Source: Geobacter sp. OR-1 (lineage in GTDB: Bacteria > Desulfobacterota > Desulfuromonadia > Geobacterales > DSM-12255). Taken from it: a stretch of DNA of 64,000 nt. A program made the translations under genes and the position numbers. The stretch is from NCBI RefSeq assembly GCF_000813145.1, contig NZ_BAZF01000007.1, positions 124,001 through 188,000 on the forward strand. Reading direction: 5' to 3'. The notes beneath the pieces were generated by a model, which worked only from the letters and a program-made list of their open reading frames with translations, did not search any database and was not told the origin of the DNA. Of the stretch, positions 45,139 through 55,055 are shown piece after piece; positions within the stretch are counted from its first letter, which is position 1, and the number at the start of each line of letters is the position of its first letter.

Positions 45139-45894
45139 TTATACTTTTCCTAGGTCATTGGCCGCTTTGGCGGCCATATCGTCAAAGCTCTTCACCACCT
45201 TGGTGCAGGCCTCGAAATACCGCGTGTTCTCTATCAGCATCACCATTTCAGAGATGGTACTGACATTCGCCCCTTCTATCGCGCCCTGGCTGATAGCCGC
45301 GCTGGTAGTCGGCTCTGGCAAAACCTGCGGATCGGCCGGCACAAAGAGAGCGCTGCCGACCTTCTGCAAGGCATACGGCTTGGGGAAATCCACTATCTGC
45401 AAGGTTCCGACAGTAACCGGCGAGGTCTCGCCCGGGAGATACGCCGATACCGTGCCATCGTTCCCCACCGTAATCTGGGTAGCGTTATTGGGTATCGTTA
45501 TTTCCGGCGACAGAGGATTGCCGTCGCTGGTGACGATCCGCCCGGTCATGTCCATCTGGAAATTCCCCTGCCGGGTGTAGGCAACACCATTGGGAGTGGT
45601 AACGGTAAAGAAACCGTCGCCCTCTATGGCGAGATCAAGCGTGTTGCCGGTCTGTTGCATCGGTCCCGGAGAATAGTCGGTAAAATAACGATCGCCCGAG
45701 AATATCGGGACAGTATCCCCCAATGCCGGTGGGGTAGCGGCATTCCCGGTTGCCTGGCTCAGCTGGGTTTCAAAGGAGAGCCGGTCTCGCTTGAATCCAG
45801 AGGTGTTCGCGTTGGCAAGGTTGTTGGAAATGATATCCATTCTTTTCATTGCATTGATATTCCCGGTGAGGGCTGCATACATTCCGCTGTTCAT
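45139..45894 (-). CDS. flgF: Proximal rod protein FlgF
   Basis: Rod protein of the FlgF/FlgG family, 251 residues. It starts MNSGMYAALTGNINAMKRMD and IISNNLANANTSGFKRDRLS, with AIEGDGFFTVTTPNGVAYTR in the middle and VSTISEMVMLIENTRYFEAC near the end. Being shorter in the loop and placed before flgG, it is FlgF rather than a second FlgG. Confidence 0.92.
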   Translation of the reverse strand: MNSGMYAALTGNINAMKRMDIISNNLANANTSGFKRDRLSFETQLSQATGNAATPPALGDTVPIFSGDRYFTDYSPGPMQQTGNTLDLAIEGDGFFTVTTPNGVAYTRQGNFQMDMTGRIVTSDGNPLSPEITIPNNATQITVGNDGTVSAYLPGETSPVTVGTLQIVDFPKPYALQKVGSALFVPADPQVLPEPTTSAAISQGAIEGANVSTISEMVMLIENTRYFEACTKVVKSFDDMAAKAANDLGKV

Positions 45895-45911
45895 AAGATC
45901 CCTTTCACTGG

Positions 45912-46664
45912 TTACCGGTACATCTTCATCTTGGTCCGCAGCCGCATGATCGCCTGGCTGTGCAACTGGCAGATGCGGGACTCGGTGAGGCTCAGCACGG
46001 CGCCGATCTCTTTGAGGTTCAGTTCTTCGTAGTAATAGAGGGTAACAACGATCCGTTCCTTCTCGGGCAGACCCTCGATCGCCTCGGACAGGCCGTCCAC
46101 CATCTGCCTCGCCATCAACTGGTTCTGCGGGCTGACAACCCGATCGTCCTCAAGCACGTCGAGAAGCCCGAACGGGCTCCCCTCCTCGTCCTCCCAGGAG
46201 TCATCGAGGCTGACCACCGAAAGGAAATGCACCTCTTCCAGGAGCTGGTAATACTCCTGAAGATCCATTTCCATGGCAGCAGCGACTTCTTCACTGGTGG
46301 GGTTCCGCCCCAGCTTCTGCTCCAGGACGGCAAATTCACGTTCGAGCCGTTTGAACTTTTCCCGCAATGACCTGGTAAGCCAGTCCTGCGAGCGGAGTTC
46401 GTCCATGATGGTCCCGCGGATCCGCTGTTCAACGAATGTCTTGAACTGGACACCGCGAGTCGGGTCAAACCGTTCCGCAGCAGTGATCAACCCGATAACG
46501 GCCGCGCTCATCAGGTCTTCACGATCGAGATGATGCGGTAACTGGGCTGCAATCTTGCCGACCAGAAATTTTACCAGGGGGAGATGAGCAACGATCAGCT
46601 CATCCCGGTTGGGAATGGCCGCCCGCTGCGCCTCCTCCTCATATGCCTTGAGCAGGCAGTTCAT
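45912..46664 (-). CDS. fliA: Flagellar sigma factor FliA (sigma-28)
   Basis: Directs late flagellar genes such as fliC. ATG 46664 overlaps the flhG stop (ATGA) and gives 250 residues. Region 2 is LPLVKFLVGKIAAQLPHHLD, REDLMSAAVIGLITAAERFD and FKTFVEQRIRGTIMDELRSQ; region 3 has LEQKLGRNPTSEEVAAAMEM; region 4 is LPEKERIVVTLYYYEELNLK and EIGAVLSLTESRICQLHSQA. All are typical of FliA/WhiG. A matching promoter lies at 33760-33787. Confidence 0.96.
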   Translation of the reverse strand: MNCLLKAYEEEAQRAAIPNRDELIVAHLPLVKFLVGKIAAQLPHHLDREDLMSAAVIGLITAAERFDPTRGVQFKTFVEQRIRGTIMDELRSQDWLTRSLREKFKRLEREFAVLEQKLGRNPTSEEVAAAMEMDLQEYYQLLEEVHFLSVVSLDDSWEDEEGSPFGLLDVLEDDRVVSPQNQLMARQMVDGLSEAIEGLPEKERIVVTLYYYEELNLKEIGAVLSLTESRICQLHSQAIMRLRTKMKMYR

Positions 46665-47593
46665 ACGGTATCCATGGCATAGGGCTGGGCAAAGTTGCGC
46701 CGGAACAGGAACTGGATATTCCCCTTCATCCGCGCCGCAGTCACATGCTCGTTCATATGCTTGGCAAGTTTGGAAAAGCATCGGGCCGATTTGGATTCCG
46801 GATAAAGATCGATAACCGCCCTCTGGCTCCGGACCGAATCAACCAGCCGGTCGTCCCATAGAATGCAACCGATGTAATCGAGCGAAATATCCAGGAAACG
46901 GCTCGTCACATGCGACAACCGGGAAAAGACCAGCAGGGCATCCCTCGTGTCCCGCACCATGTTGACCAGCACCTTGAACCTGCGCTCGTCGTACCGCGTC
47001 GCAAGCAGCTTGATCAAGGCATAGACATCGGTGATGGAAGTGGGCTCCGGCGATACCACCACCACAATCTCCTGGGCAGCGGTATTGAAGTAGGTGACGT
47101 TTTCGGAAATGCCGGCCTCGGTATCGATTATGACGACATCGAACTCCTCTTCCAGTTCGTCCAGTTCCTCTAAAATTCGCATCCGTTCGCAATAGCCGAG
47201 ACTTGTGTACTCCTGAACCCCGGACCCTGCCGGCACGAGCTTAACGCCCGACGGGCCGGTCATGATGATCTCTTTGAGCCGCTTCTCGCCAGACAATACA
47301 TGGTTCAGCGTATAGTGAGGAGACAGCCCCAGAAGAACATCGATGTTGCCGACTCCGAGGTCGGCATCGATAATCAGGACCCGTTTCCCCTGCTGGGAAA
47401 GCGCGATGGCAAGATTGGCGACTACGTTGCTTTTGCCAACCCCCCCCTTGCCGCTGGTAACCGAGATTACCCTCACCCCCCGGCCCGAACCTTCGACCTT
47501 TACCTGGTGCTGCACCCGCTTGGAGCTGTCCATGGACCTCACCAGCTGCCGCAGCGAATCTGCCTGATCTTGACGGCCACTCATCATGTTCAT
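46661..47593 (-). CDS. flhG: Flagellar number regulator FlhG (MinD-like ATPase)
   Basis: Works with FlhF to set number and place of flagella. The 310-residue protein has the deviant Walker A VTSGKGGVGKSNVVANLAIA (about residue 45), VLIIDADLGVGNIDVLLGLS, VVIIDTEAGISENVTYF and VVSPEPTSITDVYALIKLL. The C-terminal membrane-targeting helix expected of FlhG is less clear (residues 280-310, basic). It starts 1 bp after flhF stops. Confidence 0.95.
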   Translation of the reverse strand: MNMMSGRQDQADSLRQLVRSMDSSKRVQHQVKVEGSGRGVRVISVTSGKGGVGKSNVVANLAIALSQQGKRVLIIDADLGVGNIDVLLGLSPHYTLNHVLSGEKRLKEIIMTGPSGVKLVPAGSGVQEYTSLGYCERMRILEELDELEEEFDVVIIDTEAGISENVTYFNTAAQEIVVVVSPEPTSITDVYALIKLLATRYDERRFKVLVNMVRDTRDALLVFSRLSHVTSRFLDISLDYIGCILWDDRLVDSVRSQRAVIDLYPESKSARCFSKLAKHMNEHVTAARMKGNIQFLFRRNFAQPYAMDTV

Positions 47594-47594
47594 C

Positions 47595-48935
47595 TTATAC
47601 GTTCTCCTTCATGACGAGATTTGCCAGCTTTCGCGGGGTTGCCACCACGATATCTTCAGGCACCATCTGGCCGTTAGTGAAGTATGAAAGCGGAAGCTTG
47701 CTCCTGTGATGCGTGTTGACTATGCTCCCCAGGTTTTCCGCTTCATCCAGCTTGGTGAACAGCAGGCTTGAAATAGGCAGGACGCTGAAGTTGGTTATGG
47801 CGTCGGCCAGCTCCTTGTCTCTGGTGGTAGCGGAGAGGCAGAGATGCATTTCAATGTCCAGCCCGGAATCGAGCAGCGCCTTCAATTCATCCAGGCGGCC
47901 ATGGTCCTTGGGGCTTCTGCCGGCAGTATCGATTATGATCAGATCCTTGTCGGCATGCGTTTCCGTCGCTTTTGCCAGATCTTGCGAAGTTACTGCTATC
48001 TCCAGCGGCACACCCATGATCTTGGAGTAGGTCTTGAGCTGCTCAAAGGCCCCGACCCTGAAGTTGTCGGTGGTGACAAGGGCAACCTTAGCCCCCTTGT
48101 GCATGGCATACATTGCGGCCAGTTTTGCCGTGGTCGTGGTCTTGCCGACCCCGGTGGGGCCGACGAGTGCGATGATCCGGGGGCCGTTCTTTTTCATCCG
48201 GAGCGGGCCCGCAGTCTTGACGACGCTGGAAAAGGCATCGATAAGGGAAAGCCGCAACTCCCTCTGGTCAGCGGTGGTTTCGGCCATCGGCCGAACGCAT
48301 TCCAGCAAGGGGCCGACAGCATCTTTCTCTATGCCGGCGTCATGAAGTTCGGTGGCAAGATTGGCCAGGACCTTCTCGACTCCCTGCAGTTCCGATTCAA
48401 GAATCTTGACATCTTCCGGCTCGGCGCGATGGGCGGGAAAAGCTACCGGCACAGCTTCGGGCTTTTCCTTCACCTTGATGGCATTCAGGAGGTACTGCTT
48501 GAGTTCCTCCATATCCTCCTTGGGGATCGCCCTGGCAATACCGCCATTACCGTTGTTGGCGCCAGCTTTGCTTTCGGGCGGTTCAGCCTTGAAAGCAGCC
48601 GGTTGTGGCGGCGGCACCTCTCTGGTCGCCAGCTTTTCCACCTTCTCCCGGAGTTCGCGGAGTTCGCGCGCCAGCGGGCCGAGCATCGACTTCTGGAACT
48701 CCTCTTTCGTCGTCAGCTCCCGCTCTTCCCTCTGTGGCGGGGGCGGAACCGGCTTAGGCGCCGGCCGGGGATCAATCGCCGCGGTAACCTCGAAGAACGG
48801 CTTGGAAAAAATCCCCAGAATCCCCTTTCTTCTTTCCTTGCGAGAAGAGAGGATCATTGCGTCGGAACCCATTTCGGCCTTGACCATCCTCAGGGCTTCG
48901 GACATATCGGTTGCCTTGAACGTTTTAACTAGCAT
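47595..48935 (-). CDS. flhF: Flagellar SRP-like GTPase FlhF
   Basis: Recruits early flagellar parts to the pole. The 446-residue protein has the N-terminal basic domain (KTFKATDMSEALRMVKAEMG), a Pro-rich linker (residues 55-170), then an NG GTPase: ALVGPTGVGKTTTTAKLAAM (G1, about residue 250), VALVTTDNFRVGAFEQLKTY, IIIDTAGRSPKDHGRLDEL (G3) and LLFTKLDEAENLGSIVNTH (G4). It overlaps flhA by 11 bp. Confidence 0.96.
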   Translation of the reverse strand: MLVKTFKATDMSEALRMVKAEMGSDAMILSSRKERRKGILGIFSKPFFEVTAAIDPRPAPKPVPPPPQREERELTTKEEFQKSMLGPLARELRELREKVEKLATREVPPPQPAAFKAEPPESKAGANNGNGGIARAIPKEDMEELKQYLLNAIKVKEKPEAVPVAFPAHRAEPEDVKILESELQGVEKVLANLATELHDAGIEKDAVGPLLECVRPMAETTADQRELRLSLIDAFSSVVKTAGPLRMKKNGPRIIALVGPTGVGKTTTTAKLAAMYAMHKGAKVALVTTDNFRVGAFEQLKTYSKIMGVPLEIAVTSQDLAKATETHADKDLIIIDTAGRSPKDHGRLDELKALLDSGLDIEMHLCLSATTRDKELADAITNFSVLPISSLLFTKLDEAENLGSIVNTHHRSKLPLSYFTNGQMVPEDIVVATPRKLANLVMKENV

Positions 48936-51009
48936 CGATGCTCACCACTCCAAAAGATTGAATTTTAATATGGGGCGGAATCTCGTTATGGGAAAGCACG
49001 GCAAGGTTCGGAACGAACCGCTCCGTCAAGAACTTTACATGCCGCCGGATGTTTGGTGAAGCAATGAGCACCGGCGCCGTACCCGACTGTTCGAATTTTT
49101 CCATAAGATTACGGATGCTGTTAATTATCCTCTGGGCCATTCCGGGCTCGATTGCCAGATAACTCCCCTGCTCGGTGACCTGCACCGATTCCCCGATAAT
49201 CTCTTCCACAGTCCGGTCCAGCGTAATCAGGAAAAGCACGTCGTCTTCCCGCTTGTACTGCTCAACAATGTACCGTCCCAGCCCCTGCCTGACGAACTCG
49301 GTCAGGATGTCCGGGTCCTTGGTCACCGAGGCATAATCGGCCAGGGTCTCCAGGATTGTCCTGAGATCCCTCACCGAAACGCTCTCCTTGAGAAGGTTCT
49401 TCATTACCCGCAGTACCGTGCCCAGGTTGAGCAGGTTGGGAACAAGCTCTTCGACCACCTTCGGAAAGCTGCCGGCAAGATTGTCGAGGAGCTGCTGCAG
49501 CTCCTGGCGGCCGACCAGTTCGCTGGAATGCTTCTTGATGATTTCGCTGATATGGGTTGCAATGATAGTGGTATTGTCCACGACCGTGTAACCCTGCTGC
49601 TGGGCGCGCTCCCGCTCGGAGCCCTTGATCCATACCGATGGCAGGCCGAATACCGGTTCGGTGGTCCGGATACCCTCCACCCCACCGGTAGACCCGCCGG
49701 TATCCATGGCCAGGAACTGTCCGGCAAGCTCGCCGCCACCCACCTTTGCCCCTCTGATCAGGATCGCGTATTCATTGGGTCTCAGCTGCAGGTTGTCGTG
49801 GATATGTATCGGAGGAACCACAAATCCCATCTTCTGGGCAAATTGTTTGCGTATGGAGCGAATCCTTTCGAGAAGCTCACCCTCCTGGGCCGCGTCAACC
49901 AGCGGGACCAGGCTGTAACCGACTTCCAGCTCCAGCATGTCGAGAGGCCTGATGGCGCCGCTCTGCTCCACGACCTCCTCGGGAGTACGGATATCCGCCA
50001 GCTCGGTCTCAGCAACCACCTCTTCCTTGCTACTCGCAAGCTTGGCTGCCAGGTAGGCAATACCGGACAGAAGTAAAAACGCAAAATGCGGGAGCCCCGG
50101 AACCAGCGCCAGCCCGAACATGACCCCGGACGTTATATAAAACGCCTTGGGGTAAAGCATCAGCTGGCCGGTCATTTCATGGCCGAAGTTTTTCTCGTCG
50201 GCCGAGCGGGTCACGATCATGGCGGCCGCAGTCGAGATGACCAGAGCCGGTATCTGGGCAACCAACCCTTCACCGATGGTGAGCAGGGTATAGTTCGAGA
50301 GCGCATCGCTAAGCGCCATCCCCTGCTGCCAGACACCGATGATGAAACCACCGATTATGTTAACCAGTATAATGAGAACGCCGGCAACGGCATCCCCTCT
50401 GACAAACTTGCTGGCGCCGTCCATGGAACCGTAGAAATCGGCCTCTCGTCCCAGCTTGACCCGGCGGGCTTTTGCATCCTGCTCGTTGATCAGTCCGCTG
50501 CCGAGGTCCGCGTCAATAGCCATCTGCTTTCCCGGCATGGCGTCGAGGGTAAAACGGGCCGCAACTTCGGCAACCCTGCCGGCGCCCTTGGTAATGACGA
50601 CAAAGTTGATGATGACGAGTATCAGGAAGATTACGGCGCCGACCACATAGTTGCCGCCGACGACGAACTGGCCGAAAGCCTTGATGACGGCGCCTGCCGA
50701 CTCGGCCCCCTCGCTGCCGTGAAGCAGGATAAGGCGTGTTGATGCGATATTGAGAGAAAGGCGGAAAAGTGTCGTAATAAGCAGCAGGGACGGGAAGACC
50801 GAAAAATCGAGCGGTTGCTGGATATAGAGCGAAACCAGGAGTATGGCGAGCGCTGCAGTGATATTAGCGGCCAGGAAAATATCAAGCATGAATGGCGGCA
50901 GGGGGATAATCATAAGCGCCAAAACACCTATGACCGCCAGAGCCAGATAGACGTCTGAGTTGGATTTTAGCGCCGAAAGCTCAACAGCGGGTGCAGACGT
51001 TTGGGCCAT
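48925..51009 (-). CDS. flhA: Flagellar export gate protein FlhA
   Basis: Largest export-gate subunit. ATG 51009 gives 694 residues; ATG 51024 is also possible, and neither has a good ribosome-binding site. An upstream TTG overlaps the promoter. The membrane half has LMIIPLPPFMLDIFLAANIT and FVVITKGAGRVAEVAARFTL and DAMPGKQMAIDADLGSGLIN (FHIPEP signature). The cytoplasmic half has FVVPPIHIHDNLQLRPNEYA and WITLDRTVEEII-like sequence. It is normal length. Confidence 0.95.
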   Translation of the reverse strand: MAQTSAPAVELSALKSNSDVYLALAVIGVLALMIIPLPPFMLDIFLAANITAALAILLVSLYIQQPLDFSVFPSLLLITTLFRLSLNIASTRLILLHGSEGAESAGAVIKAFGQFVVGGNYVVGAVIFLILVIINFVVITKGAGRVAEVAARFTLDAMPGKQMAIDADLGSGLINEQDAKARRVKLGREADFYGSMDGASKFVRGDAVAGVLIILVNIIGGFIIGVWQQGMALSDALSNYTLLTIGEGLVAQIPALVISTAAAMIVTRSADEKNFGHEMTGQLMLYPKAFYITSGVMFGLALVPGLPHFAFLLLSGIAYLAAKLASSKEEVVAETELADIRTPEEVVEQSGAIRPLDMLELEVGYSLVPLVDAAQEGELLERIRSIRKQFAQKMGFVVPPIHIHDNLQLRPNEYAILIRGAKVGGGELAGQFLAMDTGGSTGGVEGIRTTEPVFGLPSVWIKGSERERAQQQGYTVVDNTTIIATHISEIIKKHSSELVGRQELQQLLDNLAGSFPKVVEELVPNLLNLGTVLRVMKNLLKESVSVRDLRTILETLADYASVTKDPDILTEFVRQGLGRYIVEQYKREDDVLFLITLDRTVEEIIGESVQVTEQGSYLAIEPGMAQRIINSIRNLMEKFEQSGTAPVLIASPNIRRHVKFLTERFVPNLAVLSHNEIPPHIKIQSFGVVSIDAS

Positions 51010-51058
51010 TGAAAAAAATCCCATAATACTAAAGATATAGAGATGCAGACTGACTAGG

Positions 51059-51074
51059 TGCAACCGGTGTGCCA
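51059..51074 (-). promoter_or_regulatory. Sigma-54 promoter of the flhA operon
   Basis: TGGCAC-ACCGG-TTGCA on the minus strand matches the -24/-12 consensus exactly (GG and GC 10 bp apart). It lies about 50 bp before the flhA ATG and would drive flhA-flhF-flhG-fliA and the rod/ring/hook genes after it. Confidence 0.88.
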
Positions 51075-51279
51075 GCGACTTCCGACTCTTTGCATCAAAG
51101 TTTTTTCTGCCATGAGGGCAATAGGAGCGACGTTCTAGGGATAATGCTCAGATCTTTGTGCCTGCTGTCCGGCACAGGTAGTGAGAGTGGCGACGGCATT
51201 TTGAATGAGGCGGGGTCAATGTTTTGACTACCGATATCCCACCTCAGGATGCTTAGAAATGGTCAGGTCGTCGCACCCG

Positions 51280-51370
51280 CAGAAAGCTCCGCGGAGGCGT
51301 AGCAGCGCTACGCCGCACAAGGAAGCGAGCGAGGACGGCGGCGAGATGGCTGTTTATGAGCAGCCTGCTA
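51280..51370 (+). repeat. Dispersed intergenic hairpin repeat, copy B
   Basis: The flhB-flhA gap (51075-51367) contains GCGGAGGCGTAGC-AGC-GCTACGCCGCACAAGG, a perfect 8-bp hairpin core (GGCGTAGC/GCTACGCC) with the same flanks as copy A (GCGGAGGC, CGCACAAG), then GAAGCGAGCGAGGACGGCGG and GAGATGG. It reaches the flhB stop at 51368. A small plus-strand reading frame crosses it but is a by-product of the repeat. I see no gene in the rest of the gap besides the sigma-54 promoter. Confidence 0.6.
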
Positions 51371-52432
51371 GATCTTTCCTTTTATGCTGTAGACGTAAGC
51401 CAGAACTTCGGCAACCGCTGCGTAAAGGGCTTCCGGGATCTCCTCGCCTTCCTTGACCTGGGCGTACAGTTCCCGGGCGAGAAAGCGGTTTTCAACGAGC
51501 ATCACCCTGTTTTCCCTGGCAATCTCCTTGATCCTCAGGGCCAGGTAATCCACCCCTTTAGCCAGAACTACCGGTGCCGACATCTCGCTCCGGTCATACT
51601 TGAGAGCGACTGCGTAATGGGTCGGGTTGGTAACGACGACATCGGCTTTCGGGATCGTACTGCGCAGCCTCTGCCGGTACATGGCCATTCTCTGCTGGCG
51701 GATCTTTGCCTTGATATGCGGGTCGCCTTCAGTATTTTTGTGCTCGTCCTTCACCTCCTGCTTCGTCATTCTCAGGTTTTCAATATGCCGCCACTTGACG
51801 AACAGGAGATCGAGAATACCGAGGATCAGCATGATCCCGGAGATATGCAGCACCAGCTTGAGCGAGAGCCGCCCGACAAACTCCATGATCCCAGGGATGT
51901 CCTTTTCCACGAGATATGAGATGGCATCCACCTCGTCCCTCAGGATCTTGAAGCCGACATACCCGGCGATGAAGATCTTTACCAGGGATTTTGCCCCCTC
52001 GAATGCCCCATCCTTGTTAAAGATCCTCTCTATCCCTTTCAACGGGTTCAGCTTGTCGAGGTTGAACTCAAGCTTGTCGAGCGTGAAGACTACACCACCC
52101 TGACCATAGTTTACCGCCACGCCGACCAAGACCATGATGATGAAAAATGGGAGCATCGACAGGAGAGCACCACCCGACATCTTGATCAGGAGCGCCTGGA
52201 TTCCGGCCTGAGTGACCTGATATGTGCCCATTTCGCCGAGCACGTCCGCGGTTAGCCCCTTCAGGGTTCCGAGCATCAACCCGCTGGTGAGATAAAGGGT
52301 GATAATTGCCGTCAGGAGGGTCAGCGACGATGCCAGTTCCCGGCTGCGGGGGATGTTCCCCTTTTCCCTGGCTTCGGCAAGCCGCTTACTGGTAGGTTCT
52401 TCGGTTTTGGAATGTTTGTCCTGATCCGACAT
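51368..52432 (-). CDS. flhB: Flagellar export switch protein FlhB
   Basis: Export-gate protein that controls the change from hook to filament substrates. The 354-residue protein has an N-terminal SKRLAEAREKGNIPRSRELA, four membrane spans, and the autocleavage site NPTH in ADVVVTNPTHYAVALKYDR (about residue 268), followed by APVVLAKGVDYLALRIKEIA. This is full-length FlhB. Confidence 0.96.
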   Translation of the reverse strand: MSDQDKHSKTEEPTSKRLAEAREKGNIPRSRELASSLTLLTAIITLYLTSGLMLGTLKGLTADVLGEMGTYQVTQAGIQALLIKMSGGALLSMLPFFIIMVLVGVAVNYGQGGVVFTLDKLEFNLDKLNPLKGIERIFNKDGAFEGAKSLVKIFIAGYVGFKILRDEVDAISYLVEKDIPGIMEFVGRLSLKLVLHISGIMLILGILDLLFVKWRHIENLRMTKQEVKDEHKNTEGDPHIKAKIRQQRMAMYRQRLRSTIPKADVVVTNPTHYAVALKYDRSEMSAPVVLAKGVDYLALRIKEIARENRVMLVENRFLARELYAQVKEGEEIPEALYAAVAEVLAYVYSIKGKI

Positions 52433-52441
52433 GCGCGCCGC

Positions 52442-53228
52442 CTAACCGAGAACCTTGAAAAGCACCTTTATTTGCCGGGTGAGCTGGCCGAAGGCCCCTT
52501 CCAGCGTATGCATGAAAACCAGGAGAGAACTGCCGAGAATAAGGAATCCGACCCCGATATTAAGGGGCATGCTTATTATGAAGACGTTCATCTGCGGGAA
52601 GATCCGGGCCATGATCCCCAGGACCACGGTGGCCGCCATCAGCGCCACCATGACCGGTGCGGCAAGCTTTATCGCCAGCACGAACATCCCTGTGACAATG
52701 CCGGTTACAAACTGCAGGACCGGCCCGTCCATGTGCCACCCTCCCAGCGGAAGCAGCTGGTAGCTCTCCACGATCGACCGGATGAAAAAACTGGTGCACT
52801 CCGAGCGCCATGAACAGCAGGGTGGCAAGCAGGGTCTGAAAGACCGAGATAATGGAGATCTGCCCGCCCATGGTCGGGTCGAAGAGGTTGACCATGGAAA
52901 ATCCGATCTGGATGCCGAGAAGCTGACCGCAGAACTCGACTGCAGCGAAGATTGCCTGGGAGAGGAGCCCGAGGGTGATCCCGATCAGCGTTTCCCGCAC
53001 CACGAGGATGAAAAGGGAAACGGAGTCGGTCGGCAGTTCCGGCAGGTTGGTCCTTATGACCGGGAACAACACCAAGGTCATGACAAAAGAGAGCCCGGCC
53101 TTGACCCGCATCGGCACCGCTTTGCCGCCAAACATCGGCGTGGCGGCAAATATGCCGGCAACCCGCCCCATCACCAGTGTGAAAAAGGAGAACTCTCCCA
53201 GGGTTGCAAAGGGACCCGGTGACAGCAC
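52442..53228 (-). pseudogene. fliR: Flagellar export protein FliR, broken by a +1 frameshift
   Basis: Export-gate membrane protein. From ATG 53228 the frame has FFTLVMGRVAGIFAATPMFG, VRETLIGITLGLLSQAIFAA and ISVFQTLLATLLFMALGVHQ, then leaves frame at a T6 run (A6 near 52785-52790 on the plus strand). The rest, SFFIRSIVESYQLLPLGGW, FVTGIVTGMFVLAIKLAAPV and NIGVGFLILGSSLLVF, is in the next frame to 52442. Removing one T gives GVHQFFIRSIVESY and a normal 261-residue FliR. Confidence 0.9.
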
Positions 53229-53230
53229 GA

Positions 53231-53500
53231 TCAGTGTCTCATGGTGGCGATCAGGGAATAGATCTCTCTGGTAAAATCGGAAAGGTAACTCATCATCCAG
53301 GGGAAGAATATGATCATCGCGATCATGACGGCTACGATCTTCGGGACAAAGGTGAGGGTGACTTCATTGATGGAGGTCACCGCTTGAAATATGCTTATTA
53401 TGAGGCCTACCACCAGGCTGAAGATCAGCAGCGGGGCTGAAAGCAGCAGGGTCGTCTCAAAGGCCCGTCTGGCGAGCTGAACTACAAGTTCCGGCGTCAT
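53231..53500 (-). CDS. fliQ: Flagellar export protein FliQ
   Basis: An 89-residue export-gate protein with two membrane helices: AFETTLLLSAPLLIFSLVVG and FVPKIVAVMIAMIIFFPWMM. FQAVTSINEVTLTFVPKI is the conserved family segment. It lies between fliP and fliR. Confidence 0.95.
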   Translation of the reverse strand: MTPELVVQLARRAFETTLLLSAPLLIFSLVVGLIISIFQAVTSINEVTLTFVPKIVAVMIAMIIFFPWMMSYLSDFTREIYSLIATMRH

Positions 53501-53511
53501 TACTTTTTCTC

Positions 53512-54264
53512 CTATCCGAAACTCTTTACTAGAGAACCGACGACAAGGCTCCAGCCATCGACAAGCACGAACAGCAGGATCTTGAACGGCAGCGAAATCA
53601 TGACCGGCGGCAGCATCATCATACCCATGGACATGAGCACCGATGCCACGACCATGTCAACGACAAGAAAAGGGATGTAGATCAGAAATCCGATCTGGAA
53701 AGCGGTCCTTAGTTCGGAAATCATAAAAGCCGGGATGAGCGTCAGGGTCGGGATATCGTCGGCATTCTTCGGCCTGGGCATCTTTGAGATATTGACAAAA
53801 AGGGCAATATCCTTCTCCCTTGCCTGGGAGAGCATGAACTTTCTGACCGGCGCCACGGCCCGTTTCAGCGCCTCCTCCTGGGAAATGGTCTGGGCCTTGT
53901 ATGGCTGCAGCGCATCACGATTTATCTGCTGCCAGACCGGCGACATGACAAAAAAGGTCAGAAACAGGGCGAGGCCGATGATGATTTGGTTGGATGGCGC
54001 CTGCTGGGTGCCCAGGGCGTTGCGCAGAAAGGAAAGCACCACGACAATCCGGGTAAATGATGTTGTCATGATGAGGATTCCCGGAGCGAGCGACAGAACC
54101 GTCATCAGGAAGAATATCTGCAGTACGACGGCTACGTCTCCGGGCTTGGTTGCCTTTCCCACCCCGACGCTGACCGTGGGCAGTGCCAGAGGTTCTGGGG
54201 CGCACAATGCAGAACCGGCAACTCCCAGGCACAGCAATAAAATTACCAGTAACCGCAACTTCAC
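53512..54264 (-). CDS. fliP: Flagellar export protein FliP
   Basis: Core of the export gate, 250 residues with a signal peptide ([20 protein letters not shown]). It has [40 protein letters not shown] and [20 protein letters not shown], then [20 protein letters not shown] and [20 protein letters not shown], all conserved in FliP. Its start overlaps the fliO end. Confidence 0.97.
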   Translation of the reverse strand: MKLRLLVILLLCLGVAGSALCAPEPLALPTVSVGVGKATKPGDVAVVLQIFFLMTVLSLAPGILIMTTSFTRIVVVLSFLRNALGTQQAPSNQIIIGLALFLTFFVMSPVWQQINRDALQPYKAQTISQEEALKRAVAPVRKFMLSQAREKDIALFVNISKMPRPKNADDIPTLTLIPAFMISELRTAFQIGFLIYIPFLVVDMVVASVLMSMGMMMLPPVMISLPFKILLFVLVDGWSLVVGSLVKSFG

Positions 54265-54749
54265 GATCTGCTACCACCGGCCGTCCGCATGGGCGCTTCA
54301 GCTGTGTTTTTTCTCGGGCGTCTCGCCATCAGGTCGATGATCTTGTTCTGGAGATTCTCCGGAACCAGCTTGCCCAGCATCGGCGAATCGATGACCTCGA
54401 TCTCTTCAAGCATATCTACCTGCTTTATGAACTGCAACCCGTCACCGGAGCTGGAGAGCAGGAGGTATTCCCCCCCGACCTCCACCAGGACGAGAGATTT
54501 TTTCGGCGCCAGAAAACGGGTCTCTATGACTCGTATGTATTTTTGCTGGTTGCCGGTCGCCAATCCCGCCCGCAACCAGCGATTGCTGACATAATAAAAC
54601 AGCAGTATCAAACCCACCACCACTGCAAGCGCGGCTATTGTCTGCAACATGCTCCAGAGCAGGGATGGCCCCTCCAGCGGAGATTGCCCCTGGGCCAGCG
54701 CCTCGCCTGCGAAAACAGGCATGATGGGAGCAATGGAGATCAACCTCAC
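54261..54749 (-). CDS. fliO: Flagellar biosynthesis protein FliO
   Basis: A 162-residue membrane protein that helps FliP assemble. It has an N-terminal signal-like segment ([18 protein letters not shown]), a membrane span ([20 protein letters not shown], about residues 37-57) and the cytoplasmic domain [20 protein letters not shown] and [20 protein letters not shown]. Position between fliN and fliP supports it. Confidence 0.9.
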   Translation of the reverse strand: MRLISIAPIMPVFAGEALAQGQSPLEGPSLLWSMLQTIAALAVVVGLILLFYYVSNRWLRAGLATGNQQKYIRVIETRFLAPKKSLVLVEVGGEYLLLSSSGDGLQFIKQVDMLEEIEVIDSPMLGKLVPENLQNKIIDLMARRPRKNTAEAPMRTAGGSRS

Positions 54750-55054
54750 AGCACCTTCTCCACCCTCTCATTGGGGCTGACTATGTCAACAAGCCGGATC
54801 CCGAACTTCTCGTTTATAACCACAGCCTCGCCGCGCGCAACCAGTTTGGAGTTGACAAACACATCCAAAGGTTCGCCGGCGAGTTTGCCGAGCTCTACCA
54901 CCGATCCCTGGTTGAGCTCAAGCACGTCCTTGACCAGCAGCTTTGTCCTCCCCAGCTCAACGGTCAACTGCAGCGGTATGTCGAGGATAAAATCCAGACT
55001 CTTTTTTTCCTGGACCGCGCTTTTCAGTTCTTCGTTTTCCACGTTATCCGGCAC
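54746..55054 (-). CDS. fliN: Flagellar switch protein FliN
   Basis: C-ring protein of 102 residues with a single SpoA domain: LDFILDIPLQLTVELGRTKL, VKDVLELNQGSVVELGKLAG and EPLDVFVNSKLVARGEAVVI, ending in IRLVDIVSPNERVEKV. It overlaps fliO by 4 bp. Confidence 0.96.
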   Translation of the reverse strand: MPDNVENEELKSAVQEKKSLDFILDIPLQLTVELGRTKLLVKDVLELNQGSVVELGKLAGEPLDVFVNSKLVARGEAVVINEKFGIRLVDIVSPNERVEKVL

Positions 55055-55055
55055 G

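Noticed and set aside
51205-51456. Small plus-strand open frame before the flhB stop
   Set aside because: It runs through the dispersed repeat (copy B) and into flhB antisense; the frame is a by-product of the repeat.
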